A stretch of 6,299 bases of DNA, taken from NCBI GenBank assembly GCA_023412475.1, contig JAEYNR010000011.1:1-6299 (forward strand), given 5' to 3'. Every line of letters begins with the position of its first letter. Position 1 is the stretch's first letter. The notes below the pieces were generated by a model. That model saw nothing but the letters and a program-made list of their open reading frames with translations. It was not told the DNA's origin and searched no databases. Both the position numbers and the translations under genes were made by a program. This DNA is from Fibrobacterota bacterium. GTDB taxonomy: Bacteria; Fibrobacterota; Chitinivibrionia; Chitinivibrionales; Chitinispirillaceae. Positions 1-6,113 of this stretch are shown piece after piece.

Positions 1-2325
1 GATGACGGGTTTTTCGGTAATAAGACCGATTTTGCGGTAAAAGAGTTTCAGAAGTATGCAATTGATAAATACCGGTTGCCTAAGAAATCCGGCGTTTTGA
101 TTGAGACTTCCAGTGTTCTTCAAAAGGGAGAACCCGATGGAATTGTTGATGAAATAACTCGCGATGAGCTGGATTCCTGGAAAAAAAACGGATGGATAAA
201 GCCGCTCCCAACGCTGCGTTATGGAGAGTACGATAATGCTGGTGTTAGAAATCGCCTTGGACAGCGTGGTGGCGAGGATTATCATGCGGGCACTGTGGTT
301 TACGATTTTCAGAAAAGTTTACTGGATCTGGGATTTGAAACAATAAAGTTGGATGGATACTTTAACGATGAGACAAAAGAGGCATTAATCGATTTTCAAA
401 CTCTTTCGCAAAAGGTGATCCGTGTTCTTGATGGTGAAGAGATCGAGGTCGAGATCACCTTCAGTGGTAAAGTGAATGGCGTTTTCGATGAAGCTACCAG
501 GGAGGAATTAGATCTTTGGAAAGAGCAGCGGTATCGTGTTCCTGGCATAGGCAGTGATGCATTGATCTTCGCTGCTCCGGGTTTAAATGACGGAGAGAAC
601 GGATGGTTTATAGTTGAAAAGAGTGACATTGACAGTCTCATGGAAGAGATAAATGAAATTGACAATCTTCGAGTGGAAATAGAGAAGTTCCGCTTCTCAT
701 GTTGTGAAACAAAGGTAGAGGAATCCCATACAGAGAAAGCCAGCGAGCTTGAAACACAAGTGAACGAGAAGTTTGAAGGCCTGACAAAGGATCCTTCACA
801 GGCAATCCAGGAGCTTCTTCTGGTGAAAACAAACCAGCGCTGGGGTAATCTCTCTAAAAGGGTATATATCCGGCCTTATCAGACCAGAAACGGGAAAGTG
901 AGAGGACATTTTCGCAGAAACAGTGATGCACATGTGAAAACGGCTCTTCAGAAATGGTTAAAGCACGATGAAGAGAATAAGAAAAACGGTTTCGAGATGG
1001 ATGCAAAGTTAAAGGCATTACTATGGGAATCGGATAGTATTGAAAAGAACTGGCCCTGGAAATTCAAGACAATTGAGAATGAGGGTGGTGTCGATACAGA
1101 TGCAGGATATTTTTCGGTTGCTTACGAGGCACAGTTTCTGAGGTTTCTGGCCGGATCAAATGCCTCTTCCGAATTTGATCTCAAGAAGATGACAATCAAG
1201 CTGACTGCATCGGCAAACGTCTCCTACTCACTTGCGGAAGGTACGGTAAGTGGGAAGTGGAGCCTTCCTGATAAAAATGGTTTTAACATATTCGATTATC
1301 TGCAGCTTTCAGGGAAAGCGAAAAACACTTTGAGATATTTAAAGAGCGATTACCAATGCATGTTCAGATTTACCCTGGAAGCCAGAGGCAAATCTTTTGT
1401 CGGGGCAGGTATTACCGCTGCAGTTGCTCTTCCATGCATTGATTTAAGCAAAAATGACAAGGTTGAATCAGGGAGAAACCAGACCGCATCGGCAGGGGTT
1501 AATGTTAGTGGCTTTGCAGGAGCTTCTATTGAGGGCAAACTGATTTCCATAGTCGAATGGTGTAAAGATCTTAGTGCACAGTTCAATGCACTGGCAGAGT
1601 ATGCGGTAACAGCAGCCGCAAGTGCCGGAGCTGGAGCTCAAGTCAAGTTCGAGGTGAACTATGAGAATGGGAAGTTCAGGATTGAAACCGGTGTTATGGC
1701 TGTATGCGGGATTGGAGGGAAATATGGAGGTTCTTTTGAGCTTAATGTGAATGAGGGAGTCGCTCTTCTGGCGCATCTGTTTGAAAGTGTGAATTATCAC
1801 CGTATAAATGCGGTAAAAAGTACGGCGTTTGATACCTATGTAAGTGTTACTCTTGGAAGATACCTGTTTTGGGGGAATGTTGCAAAAAAGTTTTTAAAAG
1901 GATTTAAATCGTGGATAGCGGACATTTCAAATGATGAATGTAAAGAATCGAAGCAGGTGATCCGCAAAAGCATCGAAGATCCCTCAAAATTCAAAATATC
2001 ACCACCAGAAACGCTGGGTCAGCTTCTGCAGACTATAGTGAAGGTGCCGGAAATCGATGATTTTGAATCGATATTAAAAATATTGAGATCTGCTGATGGA
2101 AGAGACGACAAGGGACACAAGTTGAAATGGATAATAAGAAGTTTCCATGATCCGGATCTGTCAAAAAAAGAAGATAATGATAAGGAAAGTAAAATTGCAC
2201 TGGAGGAGGGAATAAGGAATCTCATGGAGTTTGGTAAAAAACTAAATGATAAGAAGAAATATGAAGATTATGTAGTTGAAATAAAATCAATCTTAAGGAG
2301 AAATGGAATTAAAAATGCTTATTAA
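1..2325 (+). CDS. Peptidoglycan-binding-repeat protein with Gly/Ala-rich C-terminal region, 5'-truncated; candidate secreted effector
   Basis: The frame is open from base 1, so the first codons are GAT GAC GGG (DDGFFG) and the true start lies upstream. The TTG at 76 is internal, not a start. Codons 2-67 form a PG_binding_1-like repeat: DGFFGNKTDFAVKEFQ, an insert, then DGIVDEITRDELDSWK. Codons 103-174 repeat the plan: FQKSLLDLGF, DGYFNDETKEALIDFQ, an insert, then NGVFDEATREELDLWK. A charged, helix-prone stretch follows (about 205-260). A region of about 370-640 is rich in Gly/Ala and hydrophobic segments (for example FVGAGITAAVALPC, AVTAAASAGAGAQV, GVMAVCGIGG). The tail is highly charged. No hydrolase motif is seen in the visible part. 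The repeats suggest cell-wall contact, and the C-terminal half resembles, from memory only, uncharacterised proteins encoded near type VI secretion genes. It overlaps the next gene, so the two are probably co-translated. The coding call is certain, the repeats are likely, and the effector role is inferred. Confidence 0.9.
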   Translation, partial: DDGFFGNKTDFAVKEFQKYAIDKYRLPKKSGVLIETSSVLQKGEPDGIVDEITRDELDSWKKNGWIKPLPTLRYGEYDNAGVRNRLGQRGGEDYHAGTVVYDFQKSLLDLGFETIKLDGYFNDETKEALIDFQTLSQKVIRVLDGEEIEVEITFSGKVNGVFDEATREELDLWKEQRYRVPGIGSDALIFAAPGLNDGENGWFIVEKSDIDSLMEEINEIDNLRVEIEKFRFSCCETKVEESHTEKASELETQVNEKFEGLTKDPSQAIQELLLVKTNQRWGNLSKRVYIRPYQTRNGKVRGHFRRNSDAHVKTALQKWLKHDEENKKNGFEMDAKLKALLWESDSIEKNWPWKFKTIENEGGVDTDAGYFSVAYEAQFLRFLAGSNASSEFDLKKMTIKLTASANVSYSLAEGTVSGKWSLPDKNGFNIFDYLQLSGKAKNTLRYLKSDYQCMFRFTLEARGKSFVGAGITAAVALPCIDLSKNDKVESGRNQTASAGVNVSGFAGASIEGKLISIVEWCKDLSAQFNALAEYAVTAAASAGAGAQVKFEVNYENGKFRIETGVMAVCGIGGKYGGSFELNVNEGVALLAHLFESVNYHRINAVKSTAFDTYVSVTLGRYLFWGNVAKKFLKGFKSWIADISNDECKESKQVIRKSIEDPSKFKISPPETLGQLLQTIVKVPEIDDFESILKILRSADGRDDKGHKLKWIIRSFHDPDLSKKEDNDKESKIALEEGIRNLMEFGKKLNDKKKYEDYVVEIKSILRRNGIKNAY
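2295..2300 (+). promoter_or_regulatory. Shine-Dalgarno AAGGAG inside the end of the upstream gene
   Basis: AAGGAG precedes two in-frame ATGs, at 2303 (2 nt away, too close) and 2315 (14 nt away, rather far). Neither spacing is ideal. The site lies within the last codons of the upstream gene, so ribosomes ending there could restart here. It does not settle which ATG is used. The downstream ATG gives the more typical signal-peptide N-terminus, with one Lys before the hydrophobic run. Confidence 0.6.
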
Positions 2326-3898
2326 GTCTCTCCTATATTATATTCTAATTGTCAACTCAACGGAATTCAGTTATTATTGTGATACCTCTTTTTATAAAAC
2401 CGACACAGTTGTAACATGCACTACAATTGCTGAAAACAAACTCATATCAGTCGAAAATTATAAAAATGGTCAAAGACATGGACATCATCTGGAATGGTAT
2501 AAAAATGGGCAAAAGCGAGTCTTTTTAAACTATAGTGATGGAAAAATAATCGATACCACTTACTCTTATTTCCCCTCAGGTAAATTGGAAGGTATTGGCG
2601 TAGACAATGGCAGATGGTTTTCTCTTTCAGAAAAAGGTGACACACTGGTAGTTGGTAACTGCAAAGATGGTAAAAGTATTGGTGCTCATTACGCCTGGTT
2701 TGAAAACGGCCAAAGACAATTTATCACCAACTATAACGATTCCGGTAAAAAAGATGGTCTTTCTGTTCAATGGAGAGAGAATGGAACAGTTAAGGACAGT
2801 GTTATATACCGTAACGGAGAGACGCTCGAGGGCTGGCATTATTATAATAACGGTAAATTGCACTACAATGTGAAAAAGAAAGGCAATGATAAGTTTTTCA
2901 GCTATGTATACTATAATCCGAAGGGTAAAAAATGTGGTGAAGTCAAAAATGGTAATGGTACCTATATTTTTTACAAACCTGATGGTTCGTTGCCTGTTAA
3001 AATTACCAAAGTTAACAATGAATGGACATCACATGATGACATTGATCCCATTACTCTGAAGATGATTGATCCGGACAGCACTCCTGAAGCCATTAATAAA
3101 AGAATAGCTGATTCCACAGGTCTTAAAGCAATTGATGCAATAAAAATGGACAATGTCGATTTTATAAAATCGCTTCTTAAGTCCGGATTCAATGTCAACA
3201 CCTTTTTCCGTGAACCTGAATTCTTTAGAAGTGATGTAACCATGCTGCATGTAGCAGCTTTGTTTAATAAGAAAGAGGTTGCCAGATTTCTTATGAAGAA
3301 TGGAGCTGATCCGAATACCCGGGAATCATCAATGGAACCAATCGCTGCGGAGGTCGCTTTTGAATGCGGGTATGACTTTGACTTTGTGAGCATATTTCTT
3401 GAGGGAATATCTATGCCAGAGTTCGGGGGTGTAACTTTTGGAACTACCAGTTTCATGAGAAAAGTACTTAGTGCAGACAGTCTGAGGATATTCAAGTACA
3501 TGGTAGATAAAGGCTTTGACCCTCAGATGATAAGGGAAGAGGAGATTGATGTATTTTGGATGGCAGCAGGCGACGGGAGTATTAAATGTCTCAAGTATCT
3601 ATTCTCTATCTGCGATGTTCCAAAGTATAGCGAAAAAGATAAAGTATCAATATTTCACGAGGCAGCAAGTTCAAAGAAAAACGGTGCGCAGACTGTAGAG
3701 ATACTTTTAAAGGGCGGTATTGCGCCATCATTTATTTGTATGAAAGAAAAATATCATGGTAGAACTCCCTATGATTTTGCCATGTATATGGCATCAAGGT
3801 GCACATCAGGCTTTGAAGCAGCTAAAAAGGAGCATCTCCTGAAAACTGCTGCTTATTTGAAGGAGATGGAGAAGAAATACTGTGGTAGAAAGGATTGA
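2303..3898 (+). CDS. MORN_2 (YwqK-like) plus ankyrin-repeat protein, probably exported; candidate immunity protein
   Basis: The 531-residue product begins with a basic N-terminus and a hydrophobic run (LLYYILIV, residues 10-17), consistent with a signal peptide or N-terminal anchor. Residues about 50-230 contain MORN_2-type units of the form Y/F-x-NGQ/DGK followed by an aromatic pair: ENYKNGQRHGHHLEWYKNGQ, WFENGQRQFITNY, WRENGTVKDSVIYRNGE, YYNNGKLHYNV, YYNPKGKKCGE. Residues about 272-525 are ankyrin repeats, best seen at DNVDFIKSLLKSGFNVNT, TMLHVAALFNKKEVARFLMK-NGADPNTR, LRIFKYMVDKGFDP and AQTVEILLKGGIAP. Both repeat types are protein-binding scaffolds with no catalytic site. The start is uncertain: AAGGAG (2295-2300) lies only 2 nt before ATG 2303 and 14 nt before ATG 2315 (MLIKSLLYY). 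The stop of the upstream gene (2323-2325) lies inside this gene, indicating translational coupling. Ankyrin and MORN proteins are often partners of upstream toxins, so an immunity role is plausible but unproven. Confidence 0.93.
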   Translation: MELKMLIKSLLYYILIVNSTEFSYYCDTSFYKTDTVVTCTTIAENKLISVENYKNGQRHGHHLEWYKNGQKRVFLNYSDGKIIDTTYSYFPSGKLEGIGVDNGRWFSLSEKGDTLVVGNCKDGKSIGAHYAWFENGQRQFITNYNDSGKKDGLSVQWRENGTVKDSVIYRNGETLEGWHYYNNGKLHYNVKKKGNDKFFSYVYYNPKGKKCGEVKNGNGTYIFYKPDGSLPVKITKVNNEWTSHDDIDPITLKMIDPDSTPEAINKRIADSTGLKAIDAIKMDNVDFIKSLLKSGFNVNTFFREPEFFRSDVTMLHVAALFNKKEVARFLMKNGADPNTRESSMEPIAAEVAFECGYDFDFVSIFLEGISMPEFGGVTFGTTSFMRKVLSADSLRIFKYMVDKGFDPQMIREEEIDVFWMAAGDGSIKCLKYLFSICDVPKYSEKDKVSIFHEAASSKKNGAQTVEILLKGGIAPSFICMKEKYHGRTPYDFAMYMASRCTSGFEAAKKEHLLKTAAYLKEMEKKYCGRKD

Positions 3899-3905
3899 TT
3901 TGGGG

Positions 3906-3931
3906 AAGGCAGATAATCTGCTTATTTTTTT
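3906..3931 (+). terminator. Rho-independent terminator of the two-gene unit
   Basis: A hairpin with stem GCAGA/TCTGC and loop TAA (3909-3921) is followed by TTATTTTTTT, beginning 7 bases after the ankyrin gene's TGA. Flanking AA/TT can extend the stem past one bulged G. The stem is short, but position and T-run fit an intrinsic terminator. Confidence 0.7.
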
Positions 3932-4042
3932 GGGGGATGGTTGAGAAAAATGATTTGTCTGTCCGAATTAATTATCTTTAAGCAAAATTAGCTTTCTGTA
4001 AACTAAGAATTACCGGGACACCGATTGTCAGACCCGGTGTAA
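3932..4042. other. Intergenic stretch with one weak inverted repeat
   Basis: No coding signal is seen. ACCGGG (4012-4017) and CCCGGT (4033-4038) can pair around a 15-nt loop, and an alternative ACACCG/CGGTGT pairing overlaps them. No T-run follows, so this is not called a terminator. Confidence 0.35.
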
Positions 4043-4375
4043 AGCTCCCCAGTTTTTGCCAAAAGATGGCCTATCCGGAAAATCGCTCAGGATTTACTGA
4101 ATCTGGCCAATATCTGCAGAAACAATCGAAAAGAATTCGAGATGGAGAATTTTGATTTCTCTCTGGCTCAAAAAGCTGCTCGTTTTTCCAGGGAGTTATC
4201 TGATGCCATTGTAGAGCAGGAACTACAACGTTCATCCTTAAAAGATGAAGAAAAGTCCACACGCGACTCACTCTATTACCAACTATACGATCTGATAAAA
4301 CAAGTCAGCGGTTACTGCCGATTTGTTTTTTAAGATGATCCTGTTCGAAAGAATTTATTCCGCAGTATTAAATAG
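4043..4375 (+). pseudogene. Decayed small helical protein gene interrupted by in-frame TAA
   Basis: A frame open from 4043 (after TAA 4040-4042) encodes a hydrophilic, helix-rich sequence including LAQKAARFSRELSDAI and ending GYCRFVF at TAA 4331-4333. Reading on in the same frame gives DDPVRKNLFRSIK, then TAG at 4373-4375. The joined C-terminus, CRFVF-x-DDPVRKNLF, resembles the conserved end (R-Y/F-V-F-R-D-D-P) that I recall in small, roughly 100-residue helical proteins of unknown function; this match is from memory. The TAA could come from AAA (Lys) by one change. The only ATG in frame is 4142, which lacks a good Shine-Dalgarno. ATG 4066 in another frame (MAYPENRSGF...GEF) would join at TTTT (about 4150-4153) by loss of one base, an alternative N-terminus. 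Either way the gene looks broken. If 4142-4333 is instead an intact 63-residue ORF, no function is recognisable. Confidence 0.4.
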
Positions 4376-4502
4376 TGATTGCCCCCCCTGCAGACGAAGT
4401 AAAATATAGAGTCATAAATGGACTCGCCACCTTCATAATAACGAAATACTAAATCGATGTAATCTGATATTGCCTGTTTTTTTATCGTTTATAGGTGTAT
4501 GT
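4376..4502. other. Non-coding stretch, no clear feature
   Basis: No gene is supported here. The only structure noticed is a small hairpin GAGTC/GACTC (4409-4425, 7-nt loop) without a T-run. Confidence 0.4.
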
Positions 4503-4544
4503 ATCGTCGGGCAGGTCAGATTGATCGTCGGGCAACTCAGATTG
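4503..4544. repeat. Two tandem 21-bp direct repeats (ATCGTCGGGCA..TCAGATTG)
   Basis: Units at 4503-4523 and 4524-4544 are adjacent and identical except for two bases (GCAGGTC versus GCAACTC). Multiple direct repeats of about 20 bp are typical of transposase-binding sites at the ends of IS21-family elements, so this may be the remnant of such an end. No transposase gene is present. Confidence 0.8.
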
Positions 4545-4559
4545 AATCTATTTCAGGCT

Positions 4560-4651
4560 AAAAGATGGCTTGTGATGTTAAAAAGATGATCTGTAATGGC
4601 AAAAGATGGTTTGTGATGGCAAAAAGATGATCTGTAATGGCAAAAAGATGG
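4560..4651. repeat. Alternating 20/21-bp tandem repeat array
   Basis: Four and a half units begin with AAAAGATG. Type A is AAAAGATGGYTTGTGATGKY (4560-4579, 4601-4620). Type B contains AAAAGATGATCTGTAATGGC (4580-4600, 4621-4641; exact copies), giving an A-B-A-B order with a 41-bp superperiod. A partial unit, AAAAAGATGG, closes the array (4642-4651). A lone AAAAGATGGCC occurs at 4061-4071. The period is about two helical turns, suiting repeated protein binding on one DNA face. It is probably a mobile-element end or its decay product. Confidence 0.8.
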
Positions 4652-4675
4652 TTTTATTTTTTATTCCAACCCTCC

Positions 4676-4719
4676 CAGGCATAGGAAGCCTGAGCTATTA
4701 TAAGGCGCTCTTTCAGAGC
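4676..4719. other. Two small hairpins between repeat arrays
   Basis: CAGGC/GCCTG (4676-4692, 7-nt loop) and GCTCT/AGAGC (4707-4719, loop TTC) lie between the two repeat arrays. Neither is followed by a T-run, and no function is assigned. Confidence 0.35.
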
Positions 4720-4730
4720 TAATAAGAATT

Positions 4731-4867
4731 CTTAAACCTCTTAAACCTCTTAACCTCTTAAACCTCTTAACCTCTTAACCTCTTAAACCTCTTAAACCTC
4801 TTAACCTCTTAACCTCTTAAACCTCTTAACCTCCGAACCTCTGAACCTCTGAACATCTGAACCTCTG
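4731..4867. repeat. Minisatellite of 16 CTTAA(A)CCT units
   Basis: Sixteen consecutive units of 8 or 9 bp are readable; the length order is 9,9,8,9,8,8,9,9,8,8,9,8,8,8,8,8. The first twelve read CTTAACCT or CTTAAACCT. The last four drift to CCGAACCT, CTGAACCT, CTGAACAT and CTGAACCT. The mixed unit lengths rule out a conserved reading frame. The tract is intergenic, so any effect would be on DNA structure or expression, not on a protein. Confidence 0.92.
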
Positions 4868-5114
4868 CGACATTCTGGAGAGTAGTTTTACGGTTTTTTT
4901 TAAAGAACCGGAGGTCTTTGCAAAAACTTCTTCAAGGAATCAGATTTTTCTGATACTTTATATAGCTACATTAGAGTGCTTTCTGATAAATCTCAAGAAA
5001 TGACACTAATTTCGCCCAGAGCTTTGTTTCTTGCCAGAAATAGTTGTATGTAAGGTTGCTATTTTAATAATCCTGATTTATTTAATAATTTGATATTGAA
5101 GCAAGCATATGTTC
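4868..5114. other. AT-rich intergenic stretch, no gene seen
   Basis: No coding frame of interest is visible. An imperfect T/A-rich hairpin (CGGTT/AACCG, 4891-4910) is present. The region separates the minisatellite from the cassette-like unit. Confidence 0.45.
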
Positions 5115-5140
5115 CCGGGACGCACTTTTGTGCGTCCCGG
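5115..5140. repeat. Perfect 11-bp GC-rich hairpin upstream of the cassette boundary
   Basis: CCGGGACGCAC (5115-5125) and GTGCGTCCCGG (5130-5140) pair perfectly around a TTTT loop. The hairpin ends 5 nt before GTTAGGC. There is no T-run on either side, so it is a weak candidate for an intrinsic terminator. It could be the folded arm of a recombination site upstream of the cassette, but no partner RYYYAAC box is found to its left. Confidence 0.75.
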
Positions 5141-5145
5141 AAGAA

Positions 5146-5188
5146 GTTAGGCGAAATGCATTTGGCCAAGAAATAAAGAAGGCGCGTT
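5146..5188 (+). repeat. Left inverted repeat of the cassette-like unit
   Basis: Three blocks match the reverse complement of 6073-6113: GTTAGGCG (5146-5153), TGCATTTGGCC (5157-5167, one extra T) and GGCGCGTT (5181-5188). The intervening bases are diverged and differ slightly in length. Confidence 0.75.
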
Positions 5189-5223
5189 AAGAATAATAAA
5201 TCAAAATATAAAACAAATTATTT

Positions 5224-5228
5224 AGGAG
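5224..5228 (+). promoter_or_regulatory. Shine-Dalgarno for the TIR-domain gene
   Basis: AGGAG sits 5 nt before ATG 5234, which supports this start. The AT-rich leader 5189-5223 contains TATAAA (5207-5212), but no convincing -35 box at normal spacing. A dedicated promoter is therefore uncertain. Confidence 0.8.
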
Positions 5229-5233
5229 TAGAA

Positions 5234-6064
5234 ATGTATTACCATGTCATAATTGAAAGTAATGAAAAAGTTGGAAAATCAAAGACAAATAGAAAATATT
5301 TTGAACTAGACATAACGGAATCAACTGATATCATTGATTCGATAATAATACCATATCTAAATAAAGATGAATTGCATTTCGATGGATACTTTTTAAAGTA
5401 TTCAGATATTGCGAGAATTGCAATAAAAGAAACTAACAGGACTTCCTCCGAATTATCCAAATTCGAAAACGACCATATGTCTGCCGGTATAATAATGTTT
5501 GTTACAAAAGAAGACGTGGTAGAGTATGATAAACATGCAAAGGATGTCACTAAAGAATTATTTCAGAAGGCAAAAGAGAAAATGAGCATGCCGAAAAATC
5601 AAAATACTAATTTAAAGCCTACCGATTTTTCGAAGGTGTTTGTTGTTCATGGTCAAGATGAACTTGCAAAAATAGAGCTGGCGAGATTTATTGAACAACT
5701 GGATTTAGAAGCTATTATCTTGCATGAGCAGGCAAGCTTAGGAATGACTATTATAGAAAAAATTGAACACTATTCAAATGTTAATTTTGGAATCGTTTTA
5801 TATACGCCTTGTGATTTGGGAGCTAAAAAAGGTGAAGATAAGTATAAACCGCGAGCTCGCCAAAATGTTGTATTCGAGCATGGTTACTTAATAGCAAAAC
5901 TTAAAAGACACAATGTGTGTGCGTTAGTTAAGGATGAAGTTGAAATTCCAAATGACATTTCTGGAGTAGTTTATATTCCAATGGACAACAATAAAGCTTG
6001 GAAATTATTGGTTGCTAAAGAATTAAAAAATGCCGGTTATCAGATTGACTTAAATAAATTATAA
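5234..6064 (+). CDS. TIR-like (Cap12/Pycsar-effector type) predicted NAD-cleaving defence protein
   Basis: This 276-residue cytosolic protein has no membrane segment. Residues 133-265 match the bacterial TIR-like fold annotated as a predicted nucleotide-binding protein or Cap12/Pycsar effector TIR domain. Visible motifs are VFVVHG (135-140), LHEQASLGMTIIEKIEHY (163-180), FGIVLYTPCDLGAKKG (185-200), PRARQNVVFEHGYLIAKL (206-223) and DISGVVYIPMD (241-251). Glu215 in NVVFEHG aligns with the catalytic glutamate of the TIR-STING NADase motif NVVFE(F)G, so the active site looks intact. In such systems NAD+ cleavage kills or arrests infected cells. Residues 1-75 (YHVIIES...FELDITES...FDGYFLKYSDIARIAI) form a separate alpha/beta-looking domain, joined by a helical linker (about 95-117), possibly the sensor. 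No cyclase or second defence gene is nearby. The gene sits alone between inverted repeats and appears more AT-rich than the flanking palindromes, consistent with transfer. The family call is strong; the anti-phage role is inferred from family. Confidence 0.92.
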   Translation: MYYHVIIESNEKVGKSKTNRKYFELDITESTDIIDSIIIPYLNKDELHFDGYFLKYSDIARIAIKETNRTSSELSKFENDHMSAGIIMFVTKEDVVEYDKHAKDVTKELFQKAKEKMSMPKNQNTNLKPTDFSKVFVVHGQDELAKIELARFIEQLDLEAIILHEQASLGMTIIEKIEHYSNVNFGIVLYTPCDLGAKKGEDKYKPRARQNVVFEHGYLIAKLKRHNVCALVKDEVEIPNDISGVVYIPMDNNKAWKLLVAKELKNAGYQIDLNKL

Positions 6065-6072
6065 AAAACAAG

Positions 6073-6113
6073 AACGCGCCAAGGGAGTATGGGCCAATGC
6101 ACATACGCCTAAC
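6073..6113 (-). repeat. Right inverted repeat of the cassette-like unit
   Basis: AACGCGCC (6073-6080), GGCCAATGCA (6092-6101) and CGCCTAAC (6106-6113) are the reverse complements of the three blocks at 5146-5188. The first begins 9 nt after the TIR gene's stop codon. Confidence 0.75.

Noticed and set aside
76..78. TTG at 76 as the start of the first gene
   Set aside because: The frame is open back to base 1 and the upstream codons complete the first peptidoglycan-binding repeat (DGFFG...FQ), so the start is outside the window.
2971..3501. 176-residue ORF on the minus strand
   Set aside because: It lies wholly opposite the ankyrin-repeat coding region, whose frame has clear domain content. 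It is an antisense shadow.
4560..4651. CRISPR array
   Set aside because: The 20/21-bp units are directly adjacent without unique spacers, and no cas gene is present.
4731..4867. CRISPR array or telomere-like repeat
   Set aside because: There are no spacers between units, the units are only 8-9 bp, and nothing suggests a DNA end.
5234..6064. Complete CBASS, Pycsar or Thoeris operon
   Set aside because: Only the TIR-like protein is present. No cyclase, ThsA-like partner or ancillary gene is encoded within the window on either strand.
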